DNA of 64,000 nucleotides from Capnocytophaga sp. (GTDB lineage: Bacteria > Bacteroidota > Bacteroidia > Flavobacteriales > Flavobacteriaceae): NCBI GenBank assembly GCA_030530525.1, contig JAUMUT010000007.1, positions 1 to 64,000 on the forward strand, in the 5' to 3' direction. A model generated the notes under the pieces. It made no database searches and was not told where the DNA came from. It saw only the letters and a program-made list of their open reading frames with translations. Position 1 is the stretch's first letter; each line of letters opens with the position of its first letter. The position numbers were made by a program, and so were the translations under genes. Of the stretch, positions 48,018-57,654 are shown in pieces.

Positions 48018-49028
48018 ATGTTTTTTAAAAATCTTTTTAATTCCTTGAAAATCAATAATAAAAAAGAAAAACCTACTTCCTGTTGGGTATATTATGCCGA
48101 TGAAAAATGTATCGGAGGGGAGACTTCCCCTTTGGAAGACTTTCAACAAATATTAGACAATGCAAGCAAACTAAGTAGCTACACTCTAAACCTTTTGAAT
48201 GAAGCGTTTAGCCAAAACGATAGTTTAGGAGAAATCTCTCTGCGTTGGGGCGACTATACGAATGATTTTTATGAAGAAGGAGACCATAGGACTTTTCTCC
48301 CTGAAAGCATAGTTTTTGAAGATACTGACGAGAATGTTTTTTATGCCATCTGTCGTATTAAAAACCAATGCGAGTGGATACGCTATGCCTATTATATTTC
48401 TGATAAAGAAGGATATAAATGGTATAATTACATAGGCAAAAACGATCCTGTAACCGATAAAAGTACGATTGAACAACTCCAAAAACGCCTTGCCATATAT
48501 AAAGATTTGCAAACTGATTTTCTTATAAAGCAAGAAGAAAGGAAACAGGCTAAAATCAAAAAAATATCCGATAGGAATGAGCAAATAGCAGAACCTTTAC
48601 TCACGCAATGGAAAGCATTATCCTCTTTGTTGAATATTTCTACACGCACCGCTAATAAAATCTATAAGAATATTTTAACAGAAGAAAATATATTCAACGC
48701 CTTGCTCGGCGAACTAATTGAAGCGCGTTATATAGCCGTAATCGATTGGAAAGATGCCGCAGAAGATGTCATTTACAATTACAATCTGCTAAGCAAAAAA
48801 CTAAAAGGAACACAAATATCGTTAGAGATAGATAACGACCTCGATCCCTCAGAAGTATTCCCACTCTTGGCTCAAAAAAGTGAGTTTGCCCTCTATCAAA
48901 TAAATATAGATGCCGATAGCTACTTCATAGGGCTTTGCCCAAAAGAAAACACAGAAGCGGTACAATATCTGTACAAAGAATTATTTTCTGTATTAAAGAA
49001 TGAAACTACAATATCTTTTTTCAAATAA
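48018..49028 (+). CDS. Hypothetical protein, DUF6630-like C-terminus
   Basis: 336 residues from ATG 48018; a -7 box TATCTTTG at 47967-47974 lies upstream and excludes earlier starts. The N-terminal part (EDFQQILDNASKL, ISLRWGDYTNDF, YAICRIKNQCEW) and the C-terminal part (IAVIDWKDAAEDV..., then FALYQINIDADSYFIGLCP) look like two domains. The C-terminal pattern reminds me of DUF6630, which is of unknown function, but I am not certain. Possibly another immunity or orphan gene of this locus. Confidence 0.65.
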   Translation: MFFKNLFNSLKINNKKEKPTSCWVYYADEKCIGGETSPLEDFQQILDNASKLSSYTLNLLNEAFSQNDSLGEISLRWGDYTNDFYEEGDHRTFLPESIVFEDTDENVFYAICRIKNQCEWIRYAYYISDKEGYKWYNYIGKNDPVTDKSTIEQLQKRLAIYKDLQTDFLIKQEERKQAKIKKISDRNEQIAEPLLTQWKALSSLLNISTRTANKIYKNILTEENIFNALLGELIEARYIAVIDWKDAAEDVIYNYNLLSKKLKGTQISLEIDNDLDPSEVFPLLAQKSEFALYQINIDADSYFIGLCPKENTEAVQYLYKELFSVLKNETTISFFK

Positions 49029-49095
49029 AATATGTGGTTAGATGGCTAATAAAATCTATTATTAAAAAAGAATAATAAAAAATATTATTTTTCTT

Positions 49096-49126
49096 TTTGT
49101 CTTTTATAAAAAATGTTATATATTTG
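49096..49126 (+). promoter_or_regulatory. Promoter of gyrB
   Basis: TTTG (49096-49099) and TATATTTG (49119-49126), 19 bases apart, 29 bases before the start codon. Confidence 0.7.
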
Positions 49127-49152
49127 TCGATTATTATCAATAAATACAATAA

Positions 49153-51123
<1,971 letters not shown>

Positions 51124-51133
51124 TATATTCCAT

Positions 51134-51165
51134 AAAAGGCCTATCATAAAAGATAGGTCTTTTTA
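51134..51165 (+). terminator. Terminator after gyrB
   Basis: Twelve-base stem AAAAGGCCTATC/GATAGGTCTTTT with one G-T pair, six-base loop and T-run. Confidence 0.85.
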
Positions 51166-51224
51166 TTTTACAAAAAATAGATTTTTCGTATAAAATTCAC
51201 CTGAAAACTCTTAAATTTGTCAAA

Positions 51225-51944
51225 ATGAATACAAAAAAACTGTTACAAGATATAGAACAATATGGATTTGAAGTGATAATGATTCCTCCTACGGACTATT
51301 TACCCTCATTTGCCTACACAGTGGGGCTATGGAAAAACTACCAATCCCCTGAAATTATAGTATTTGGGCTTCCTGTGGAAACGATGCATATTATACTTAA
51401 TACCGTAGTTAATGAAGAAATAAAGGCAGGAAAACCCATAAAAACAGGTAGCAATTATATGGATGTTTTGCAAGATTTTCCTGTACAATTTCTATCTGTG
51501 GATAAGCGAAATATCTCGGATTATTTTGGGCAAGCTATTGCTTTTTATCAAACAGCCAATTTTCCTGCTTTACAATTAGTTTGGCCTGACAACAAAGGTA
51601 TTTTCCCTTTTGAAAAGAATTTTGAAGAAAGTTTTATTTATCTGCAACCACTTTTAGACAGAAACGCAGATTTTAAATTTAGAGAAGATAGAAATCGGGC
51701 GGTTTTTACCACTTCTTCTTGGCTGGAAAACCAAAGTTTTATCAATGAAGTCATTCACGACCAAGAGGGAGATTGGTTTTTCCTTACAGAAGGCGAGGTA
51801 GATAAAGACTTTGAATTGCGATTAATCACTTTAGAACAAATGCTTCAATATGAGCCGACGCTTAACCAATTCTTTGATTTGGACTATAACGAACGGGCTT
51901 TTCGTAATTCTGCCGAAGAAGAATGGGTAAGAATGCCTGTATAA
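51225..51944 (+). CDS. DUF4262 domain protein
   Basis: 239 residues. The N-terminal pattern GFEVIMIPPTDYLPSFAYTVGLWKNYQSPEIIVFGLP is the DUF4262 signature; the rest continues with FLSVDKRNISDYFGQAIAFYQ. Function unknown. The family occurs in many bacteria as a stand-alone soluble protein. A TAAATTTG box lies at 51212-51219, immediately before the start codon. Confidence 0.85.
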   Translation: MNTKKLLQDIEQYGFEVIMIPPTDYLPSFAYTVGLWKNYQSPEIIVFGLPVETMHIILNTVVNEEIKAGKPIKTGSNYMDVLQDFPVQFLSVDKRNISDYFGQAIAFYQTANFPALQLVWPDNKGIFPFEKNFEESFIYLQPLLDRNADFKFREDRNRAVFTTSSWLENQSFINEVIHDQEGDWFFLTEGEVDKDFELRLITLEQMLQYEPTLNQFFDLDYNERAFRNSAEEEWVRMPV

Positions 51945-51999
51945 GTTTGTTTGAAAAAATCCTTCTTTTTTATATTCTTTTAATAATAAAGATTTTTTA

Positions 52000-52007
52000 T
52001 ATTTTTG
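52000..52007 (+). promoter_or_regulatory. -7 box of the second Crp/Fnr-like gene
   Basis: TATTTTTG, 21 bases before the start codon. Confidence 0.5.
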
Positions 52008-52028
52008 CAACAATTATTAAAATAAAAT

Positions 52029-52616
52029 ATGAAATATCCTCTGTTACATCAGCATTTTTCTAAATACATCACAGGCGAAACCGACCAAATAGAAGCCCTT
52101 TGCGCACTCTACTCCCCGCAAACCCTCAAAAAGAAAGAATACCTCCTACAAGCAGGGCAAGTGTGCAAGGTAGAGGCTTTCATCGTGCAGGGGCTTGTGC
52201 GCATCTATCATATTGACCGCAATGGCGTTGAGCAAATCCTCTTCTTCGGGGCAGAAGACTGGTGGGTTACCGACTTTGATAGCTTTATGCACCAAACCCC
52301 TTCACAGCTCTACATTCAAGCCTTAGAGGACAGCCAGCTACTGATTATCACCCCCGAAGATAAGCAGTATGCCTATGAGCATATCCCCATTACCGAACGC
52401 CTCTTCCGCCTGATGGCTGTGCGCACCCATATTGCCCTACAACGCCGTATGCTCGATAACCTCAGCAAAACCGCCGAAGAGCGTTACCGCGACTTCTTTA
52501 CAAAATATCCACATATCGCCCGTAGGCTTACCAATGTACAATTGGCGGGCTATCTGGGTGTAACGCACGAATTTATTAGCAAGATTAGAAGAAAATCAGT
52601 TCAAAACAAGAATTAA
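52029..52616 (+). CDS. Crp/Fnr-family transcriptional regulator
   Basis: 195 residues. Beta-roll domain at about 15-125 (KKKEYLLQAGQVCKVEAFIVQGLVRIY) and a short C-terminal HTH (NVQLAGYLGVTHEFISKIRR). As in the regulator at 43185 there is no Cys cluster. Its body is much richer in GC than the DUF4262 gene before it and the lipoprotein genes after it, a sign of separate acquisition. Target genes unknown. Confidence 0.9.
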   Translation: MKYPLLHQHFSKYITGETDQIEALCALYSPQTLKKKEYLLQAGQVCKVEAFIVQGLVRIYHIDRNGVEQILFFGAEDWWVTDFDSFMHQTPSQLYIQALEDSQLLIITPEDKQYAYEHIPITERLFRLMAVRTHIALQRRMLDNLSKTAEERYRDFFTKYPHIARRLTNVQLAGYLGVTHEFISKIRRKSVQNKN

Positions 52617-52642
52617 AAGTTCAAAATAAGAAATAATAAGGA

Positions 52643-52673
52643 TTGTAAGTCTTTTGGGATTGTAGTATTTTTG
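52643..52673 (+). promoter_or_regulatory. Promoter of the Bor-like lipoprotein gene
   Basis: TTG (52643-52645) and TATTTTTG (52666-52673), 20 bases apart, 29 bases before the start codon. Confidence 0.65.
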
Positions 52674-52702
52674 CATTGTTTAATCATATCATTATTTAAG
52701 CA

Positions 52703-53071
52703 ATGAAGAAATTTGTAATTTTAACTACTGCACTAATAATGCTTAGTGCGTGCCGTACTACCAAAACAGATGTAGGGCAATTCCGAGAAAACCCAGGCAA
52801 AGATTATGTGTATGCCAAAGGCAAACAAGTTTGGATTTTTTGGGGACTTTTACCCGCAGGGCGAACCAAAGTAAATACTCCTTCCTCTGGTAATTGCCAA
52901 GTAATTACCCGTACCAACTTAGCAGATTTACTTATCAGTGGGCTTACAGCGGGTATTGTTAGCACCGAAACCATCAAGATAAAAGCCAAACAAGAAAATG
53001 CCCCACAACAGCAGGCTCAGCCTCAAAATACAGGCAACACCACCATTCAAATACATAATCATAGTAACTAA
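52703..53071 (+). CDS. Small lipoprotein resembling the Bor family
   Basis: 122 residues. Lipoprotein signal MKKFVILTTALIMLSACR (Cys 17). KQVWIFWGLLPAGRTKVNTPS, then NCQVITRTNLADLLISGLTAGIVS and TETIKIKAK follow the pattern of Bor/Iss-like surface lipoproteins: hydrophobic Trp-Gly motif, a Cys, a Gly-rich helix, and a short closing strand. The tail is Gln/Asn-rich. Bor of phage lambda affects serum survival; that cannot be assumed here. Probably cotranscribed with the next gene, 19 bases downstream. Confidence 0.65.
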   Translation: MKKFVILTTALIMLSACRTTKTDVGQFRENPGKDYVYAKGKQVWIFWGLLPAGRTKVNTPSSGNCQVITRTNLADLLISGLTAGIVSTETIKIKAKQENAPQQQAQPQNTGNTTIQIHNHSN

Positions 53072-53089
53072 TAATTTAATTTATAATTT

Positions 53090-53494
53090 ATGAAAAGAAT
53101 ATTTTTCTATTCTGTGATGCTATTACTTTCGGTAGTAGCTACCATTTCTTGTAGCAAAGACGATGATGAGAAAGCTACATCGGCTACTATCCAATTAGTA
53201 GATATTTCAGGAAATGCTATTAAGGGAATTTCTGTATATGCCTACGACGAAGATACTTGGAAAGTAATAGGAGATGATCCGCTTCACGCCGATTTTCAAG
53301 TAGTTTCTAACGATGCAGGGAATGCTACTTTTACCAATCTTGACAGTGGTACGCAATTTACCAGTCTTAATAACGAAACCAATACTTTTACTTTCTCTGC
53401 TCACTACTCCGTTAATAGTATTAGTAAAAAGAAAACGATTTCTATTACCTTGAAAAAAGGAGATAATAAAACGGAAAAATTAGTACTCAACTAA
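53090..53494 (+). CDS. Hypothetical lipoprotein with a beta-sandwich-like domain
   Basis: 134 residues. Lipoprotein signal MKRIFFYSVMLLLSVVATISCSK. The mature part ATIQLVDISGNAIKGISVYAYDEDTW resembles the beta-sandwich of carboxypeptidase-regulatory-like domains found in many Bacteroidota surface lipoproteins. Function unknown. Followed by a terminator. Confidence 0.7.
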   Translation: MKRIFFYSVMLLLSVVATISCSKDDDEKATSATIQLVDISGNAIKGISVYAYDEDTWKVIGDDPLHADFQVVSNDAGNATFTNLDSGTQFTSLNNETNTFTFSAHYSVNSISKKKTISITLKKGDNKTEKLVLN

Positions 53495-53499
53495 AAACA

Positions 53500-53525
53500 A
53501 AAAGGCTACCACTCGGTAGCCTTTT
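53500..53525. terminator. Bidirectional terminator
   Basis: Eleven-base perfect stem AAAAGGCTACC/GGTAGCCTTTT with an ACTC loop, between convergent genes. Confidence 0.85.
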
Positions 53526-53879
53526 CTATTTATTGAGCATCTCTTTAAGTAATGCAATTTGTTCTTTTAGAGAAGCAATTGTTTCTTCGTATTGCGTAAT
53601 TAGTTTTTCAGGTATTTGGTTATAGTGATATTCGCCTATCCCTGTTTCATTATGATTGATATTGAACACTTTTTTATCGTCAAAGCCTAATACTTTCATT
53701 GGATCTACTTGCAAAATAGTGCATATTTCATTGAGGCGCGTGATAGTTAGTTGCGTCTCTCCCGATTCTATCTTAGAATAAGCCCTTGTAGAAATCCCTA
53801 ATTGGGTAGCTACATAATCCTGTGAAATTCTCTTCACCTCACGAGCCTGTTTTATTTTTACCTCTGGTTGCTCAATCAT
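53526..53879 (-). CDS. XRE-family transcriptional regulator with C-terminal coiled coil
   Basis: 117 residues from ATG 53879; an in-frame TTG at 53915 belongs to the promoter. The HTH_3 domain spans about 8-65 (IKQAREVKRISQDYVATQLG, STRAYSKIESGETQLTI). The C-terminal helix (about 92-117, EETIASLKEQIALLKEML) should form a coiled coil for dimerisation. It is divergent from the gene at 54012, and a perfect palindrome lies between their promoters, so it may regulate itself and that gene. Confidence 0.9.
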   Translation of the reverse strand: MIEQPEVKIKQAREVKRISQDYVATQLGISTRAYSKIESGETQLTITRLNEICTILQVDPMKVLGFDDKKVFNINHNETGIGEYHYNQIPEKLITQYEETIASLKEQIALLKEMLNK

Positions 53880-53904
53880 TTTATGATTTTTTATAAAAAC
53901 TTTG

Positions 53905-53935
53905 CAAAAGTACAAAATAATTTGTCAATTAGCAA
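53905..53935 (-). promoter_or_regulatory. Promoter of the XRE gene
   Basis: Minus-strand TACTTTTG (53905-53912) and TTG (53933-53935), 20 bases apart. Confidence 0.65.
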
Positions 53936-53939
53936 GTTT

Positions 53940-53955
53940 ATTGAACTTGTTCAAT
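53940..53955. promoter_or_regulatory. Palindromic operator-like site, copy 1
   Basis: ATTGAACTTGTTCAAT, a perfect seven-base inverted repeat around TT. Ends 22 bases before the plus-strand -7 box TACCTTTG (53978-53985). TTGA-N6-TCAA has the layout of Crp/Fnr-type boxes. Confidence 0.6.
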
Positions 53956-53977
53956 GTTTTTTGCCTTCGCCTTGCCG

Positions 53978-53985
53978 TACCTTTG
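53978..53985 (+). promoter_or_regulatory. -7 box of the gene at 54012
   Basis: TACCTTTG with no TTG at the normal -33 distance, so transcription may need an activator at the palindrome. Confidence 0.5.
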
Positions 53986-54011
53986 CATTTAGAAATTAAA
54001 CAGCAAAGAAA

Positions 54012-54404
54012 ATGATCGTTATTTTAATCATACTCCTTCTTCTTATCTTTTATTTTCTCTTTCAGAAAAGGGAGGAACATTGGCTTGTATTTGGCAAGGA
54101 ACACACAATGGAGTACCTCACTAAGGGAGGGAAGAAATTTATCTATGAGCAGACCTCTTTTGGTGCCTCGCAGGAAACGGTGTATTACCTCTTTCAACTG
54201 GTATATGTTCTTACCCAGCGCAAAGGATTTTTGGAGTACAAGTACGACCTATACGACTTCTCTTATAACATCTTTCGGTATGAGGGGACGACCTTAAAAA
54301 TCTTTCGCTACCAAAATTATATCTACCTTATTCGCTCCACCGAGCCTATGAGTATTGAAGAGTTTGAAAGCATCAATCCGTATAAGCCTAAAGAATTATC
54401 GTAA
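54012..54404 (+). CDS. Hypothetical single-helix membrane protein
   Basis: 130 residues. One N-terminal membrane helix (residues 2-17, VILIILLLLIFYFLF), then a soluble part with many Tyr and Phe (FIYEQTSFGASQETVYYLFQ). No recognised family. Its promoter region shares the palindrome and -7 box layout with the SnoaL gene at 56715. Confidence 0.65.
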   Translation: MIVILIILLLLIFYFLFQKREEHWLVFGKEHTMEYLTKGGKKFIYEQTSFGASQETVYYLFQLVYVLTQRKGFLEYKYDLYDFSYNIFRYEGTTLKIFRYQNYIYLIRSTEPMSIEEFESINPYKPKELS

Positions 54405-54413
54405 TGAAACGAA

Positions 54414-54878
54414 TTATAAATCGCAAACTAATACTTCAATATTGCTTTTTATAAGGGTTTGTTCTATAATTGTTTCTATTTTATCCCAAGAACCTCCTGC
54501 CAACCCACAACCTATACGTGGCATTTGCACTGTGGCCTCTATTTCTTTAGCAAAATCTGCTACCTGCTGTAATCCTTCTTCTACGGCTTCATAACGGATA
54601 GGGGGATTTCCGTTTTCATCTTTGTATATTTTATGCTGACCAATAATGTTGGCCACCCATATATTTTCTTCCACTTGTACGAATTGTACAGCTCCTAAGG
54701 TGAAATTTTCGCCTTCTTTATACCATTGTTTATATTGATTTTCAGGAGTTTTCCATCGTTTGGAGAGTGCTAAAACAAAGCCTTTCCCCCAAGCCCCTAT
54801 ATCATTACAAATATGGGTGATAATAATATTACCTTCTGCTTGCGATACCGTAGCATCTGCTTTTAAATAATGTATCAT
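54414..54878 (-). CDS. Macro-domain (ADP-ribose-binding) protein
   Basis: 154 residues, a single macro domain. IITHICNDIGAWGKGFVLALSKRW gives the N-terminal loop for the ribose with Asn and Asp, and MPRIGCGLAGGSWDKIETII is the conserved C-terminal loop. Closest in feel to the single-domain ADP-ribose-1''-phosphatase/ADP-ribosyl-glutamate hydrolase group. It could reverse ADP-ribosylation, including that by a toxin. Its start lies 29 bases from the left end of the IS, which separates it from the immunity-type gene on the same strand. Confidence 0.88.
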   Translation of the reverse strand: MIHYLKADATVSQAEGNIIITHICNDIGAWGKGFVLALSKRWKTPENQYKQWYKEGENFTLGAVQFVQVEENIWVANIIGQHKIYKDENGNPPIRYEAVEEGLQQVADFAKEIEATVQMPRIGCGLAGGSWDKIETIIEQTLIKSNIEVLVCDL

Positions 54879-54906
54879 TTGTTAGTTGAATCTATTATCT
54901 AAGTGA

Positions 54907-55804
54907 TTTAAACTTTTAAAAAATGAGTAATCCAATTATTTTTTGTAATATTGTGGTGAAAATCAAAAATATACAAAAATGGATTACTCGCTCGCAAAGG
55001 TAAGCAAAAAAGAATTTGAAACCAAATTTTTACCCCTAATTCCTAAAAATAAAAGAGGCTTTGCATCTAAATTTAACATGTTTGATATTTTTCGCTGTAT
55101 TGTTCATAAGCTAAAAACAGGATGTCAATGGAATAGGTTATTTGTTGAATTAGAATGTGTTAGATATCCTTTTTCTTATCAAAGTGTCTATTATTTCTAT
55201 AAAAAATGGTGCAAAGAAGAAATTTTTAAACTCTTCTTTCAAAACCTTTTGATAGAAAAGAGACCTCTTTTGGATACCGAGAAATTGAACCTTGATGGAA
55301 CTCATTCCTTAGTTAAGAAAGCTGCTCAAAGTGCCGATTATCAACATCGCAAAAAGGGTAGAACTTCAAATGTTTTAATTCTTACTGATGGAAATGGTCG
55401 TCCTATAGCTTTAGGAGATATTATGTCTGGAAATCATAATGATTTATATGATATTGTACCTCAGTTCTCTAAGATAATGACACAATTGAGAGAATGCAAT
55501 CTTTGTGTGGAAAATAGCTACTTAATTGCAAATAAAGGATTTGATTCTAAGAAACTTAGAAGAGCTATTATGCGAAGAAAGCTTTTTCCAAATATCAAAG
55601 AAAATAAACGTAATCGCAAAGGAAATAAAAGAGGTAGAAAACGTTTCTTTCAAGAAAAAGTTTATAAAGAAAGATATGTAAATGAACGTTGTTTTGCTTG
55701 GTTAGATAGTTTCAAAACCCTTTTAATTCGATTTGATTTTTTGGATTTCCATTGGCTAAATTGGCATTATTTATCCTTTGCTTTGGTCTTACTAAAAGTT
55801 TAAA
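54907..55804 (+). mobile_element. IS5-family insertion sequence
   Basis: Inverted repeats TTTAAACTTTTA (54907-54918) and its complement (55793-55804) enclose one transposase gene; the transposase stop codon lies inside the right repeat. The flanking bases (TGA on the left, CGA on the right) do not form a perfect target duplication, so exact ends or an intact duplication are uncertain. Confidence 0.7.
54979..55803 (+). CDS. IS5-family transposase, probably inactive
   Basis: 274 residues. An N-terminal DUF4096-like HTH part (about 10-85, GCQWNRLFVEL) is followed by the DDE domain. The first Asp is D106 (NLDGTH) and the Glu is E236 (NERCFAWLDSF). The middle acid should be the first Asp of the usual ADKGFDS segment, but here it reads ANKGFDS, with N185. 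A single G-to-A change would give this and should abolish catalysis. The frame is otherwise intact from start to stop. Confidence 0.88.
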   Translation: MDYSLAKVSKKEFETKFLPLIPKNKRGFASKFNMFDIFRCIVHKLKTGCQWNRLFVELECVRYPFSYQSVYYFYKKWCKEEIFKLFFQNLLIEKRPLLDTEKLNLDGTHSLVKKAAQSADYQHRKKGRTSNVLILTDGNGRPIALGDIMSGNHNDLYDIVPQFSKIMTQLRECNLCVENSYLIANKGFDSKKLRRAIMRRKLFPNIKENKRNRKGNKRGRKRFFQEKVYKERYVNERCFAWLDSFKTLLIRFDFLDFHWLNWHYLSFALVLLKV

Positions 55805-55857
55805 CGAGTTCATTGTTATATTGGTTGCTTAGAAAGAATTTTATTTTTAGCTTTAAG

Positions 55858-56484
55858 TTATTTTAGTAACTTATATAGAAACTCCTTATTTCTGAAAATA
55901 TTTCTATCTTCTAAAGTAAATAGATGAGGAGTTTGTAGCATTTTTACTAACTTTATTTGAGCATTGACCTCATCAATAACAATATCTCTATCCATATTAT
56001 CAAATAGATACCCCCAGTTATAGGAAGCAATAATTGAAGAAATGGCTTCCATTGGGGCATTAGTAGCTCGTTCTCCATATTTTTCTTCCCTTTCCTTTAT
56101 TCCTTTATAAATTTCATCAAATCTACCTATTAATAATCTGATACAAAGTTCAGGCAATATATCATCATCATAACTCTCATATTTTTGTTGCAAAATGCCC
56201 TTAGGATTTACAGTTTCTCCTGTCTCCTCATCTATGATAAAAGGGTAGTTTTGTCCAAAAATAAATTCAAATCCATCATTTTTTTTATCAACTTGATTTA
56301 AAATTGACCAGCAAAAAAGATACATTTCATTAAATAAAATATACTCTTGGTGATAATTATTTTTATATTCTGTTAATACATCAAATGGATAGGATATATT
56401 CCATAGATTCCAAAATAACATATTATCTTTAGAAATCTGTTGAAATTCTTTTTTTATATATTCTTTATATTCCTTATATTTCAT
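55858..56484 (-). CDS. Hypothetical protein, probable immunity type
   Basis: 208 residues from ATG 56484 (MKYKEYKEYIKKEFQ). The frame is open back to 56580 from an upstream GTG, but that part overlaps a remnant in another frame and looks non-native. The protein is helical, soluble and acidic, with no named domain recognised. Its start lies one base past the stop of a short remnant of another gene (56486-56566), the usual toxin-immunity spacing. That supports an immunity role, as inference. Low GC. Confidence 0.65.
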   Translation of the reverse strand: MKYKEYKEYIKKEFQQISKDNMLFWNLWNISYPFDVLTEYKNNYHQEYILFNEMYLFCWSILNQVDKKNDGFEFIFGQNYPFIIDEETGETVNPKGILQQKYESYDDDILPELCIRLLIGRFDEIYKGIKEREEKYGERATNAPMEAISSIIASYNWGYLFDNMDRDIVIDEVNAQIKLVKMLQTPHLFTLEDRNIFRNKEFLYKLLK

Positions 56485-56485
56485 A

Positions 56486-56566
56486 TTAATTATGATTAAA
56501 ATGAGTCTTACAATTACCGCACATTTCATTTCCTTGATTTGTCCCGCTATTGCAAGCATTCCGCTT
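56486..56566 (-). pseudogene. 3' remnant of an upstream gene, possibly a toxin tail
   Basis: 26 codons plus TAA in a frame distinct from the long open frame. The peptide ends GNEMCGNCKTHFNHN, with a CxxC pair and His residues that suggest a zinc-binding C-terminus such as a nuclease or deaminase toxin. A stop codon (56567-56569) blocks the frame just upstream, so only the tail remains. The identification as a toxin is inference from position and residues. Confidence 0.45.
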
Positions 56567-56642
56567 CTACCTTTATTCACGAGCCAAAAATAGCCTTTTA
56601 TTTTGAGATAGCAAAATGTTTTTTACTCCCTGTTTTGCATTT

Positions 56643-56658
56643 ATTGAACTTGTTCAAT
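56643..56658. promoter_or_regulatory. Palindromic operator-like site, copy 2
   Basis: ATTGAACTTGTTCAAT, identical to copy 1 at 53940 and also followed by GTTTTT. It ends 22 bases before TACCTTTG (56681-56688), the same distance as in copy 1. Confidence 0.6.
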
Positions 56659-56680
56659 GTTTTTCCCTCTGTTCTCGCCG

Positions 56681-56688
56681 TACCTTTG
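56681..56688 (+). promoter_or_regulatory. -7 box of the SnoaL-like gene
   Basis: TACCTTTG preceded by GCCG, as at 53978. No TTG at -33. Confidence 0.5.
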
Positions 56689-56714
56689 CACCCGAAATTA
56701 AAAACATCGTCATA

Positions 56715-57602
56715 ATGAAAAAAATGAAAACCATCAGCCTCGCTATTCTTATAAGTGCTGGAATAGTAGCCTGCAACACCCAACAGAAAAGCACTCATAA
56801 TAATCCTCAACAAAAAGAAAAAGTAATGACAACAAAAGACCAAAAACAACAAGTAGTAGCACTCCTTAAAGCCATTGAAACAGGCGCACAAGAACCCGTA
56901 GGTTACATCAATGCCCAGAACTACACCCAGCACAATCTCGGTATTGCCGATGGGCTTGCTGGCTTCGGAGCTGCCCTACAAGCCCTCCCCGCTGGTTCTG
57001 CTCGTGTGAATACCGTTCGCGTGTTCCAAGACGGTGATTACGTATTCGCCCACACCGATTACAACTTCTTCGGCGATAAAATAGGCTTTGACGTCTTCCG
57101 CTTCGCCGATGGTAAAATCGTAGAGCACTGGGACAACCTCCAAGAGAAACCCTCTTCCCCTAACCCCAGCGGTCGCACTATGACCGATGGCACTACCACC
57201 GTAACCGACCTTGACAAAACCGAAGCCAACAAAGCCCTCGTACGCAATTTCGTGGAGGACATCTTGGTTAATGGTAAAATGGATAAGCTCGCAGGCTACT
57301 TCAACGGCGACCTTTACTTGCAACACAATCCGCAAATCCCCGATAACCTTTCTGGCTTAGGCAGTGCCTTGGAAGCAATGGCAAAACAAGGTATCACGAT
57401 GACTTACAGCACCATTCACAAAGTGCTTGGTGAGGGGAACTTCGTCCTTACCATTAGCGAAGGACAAATAGGTGGAGTACATTCGTCCTTCTACGACCTT
57501 TTCCGTGTAGAAAACGGCAAGATTGTAGAGCATTGGGATACCATAGAACCCATTGCTCCGCAAGAAACGTGGAAACACCAAAACGGAAAGTTTAATTTTT
57601 AA
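56715..57602 (+). CDS. Lipoprotein with two SnoaL/NTF2-like domains
   Basis: 295 residues from ATG 56715; upstream in-frame sequence covers the promoter. Lipoprotein signal MKKMKTISLAILISAGIVACN (Cys 20). Two related NTF2-fold domains follow (about 43-150 and 175-285); both contain QHN, a GLxxL-type segment and the near-identical endings FDVFRFADGKIVEHWD and YDLFRVENGKIVEHWD, showing an internal duplication. Such domains may bind or isomerise small molecules; substrate unknown. Much richer in GC than the immunity-type gene on its left. Confidence 0.88.
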   Translation: MKKMKTISLAILISAGIVACNTQQKSTHNNPQQKEKVMTTKDQKQQVVALLKAIETGAQEPVGYINAQNYTQHNLGIADGLAGFGAALQALPAGSARVNTVRVFQDGDYVFAHTDYNFFGDKIGFDVFRFADGKIVEHWDNLQEKPSSPNPSGRTMTDGTTTVTDLDKTEANKALVRNFVEDILVNGKMDKLAGYFNGDLYLQHNPQIPDNLSGLGSALEAMAKQGITMTYSTIHKVLGEGNFVLTISEGQIGGVHSSFYDLFRVENGKIVEHWDTIEPIAPQETWKHQNGKFNF

Positions 57603-57621
57603 GCACTTTTTGCTAATAACT

Positions 57622-57654
57622 AAATTCCCCTTGCTGTCCTTTGCAAGGGGATTT
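57622..57654 (+). terminator. Terminator after the SnoaL-like gene
   Basis: Stem AAATTCCCCTTGC/GCAAGGGGATTT with one bulged T and an eight-base loop, then AT-rich sequence. Confidence 0.7.

Noticed and set aside
54904..55807. Three-base target duplication of the IS
   Set aside because: TGA on the left and CGA on the right do not match, so no duplication is claimed.
56598..56933. 111-codon minus-strand frame across the SnoaL gene start
   Set aside because: Overlaps the palindrome, promoter and signal peptide of the SnoaL-like gene; no protein-like pattern.
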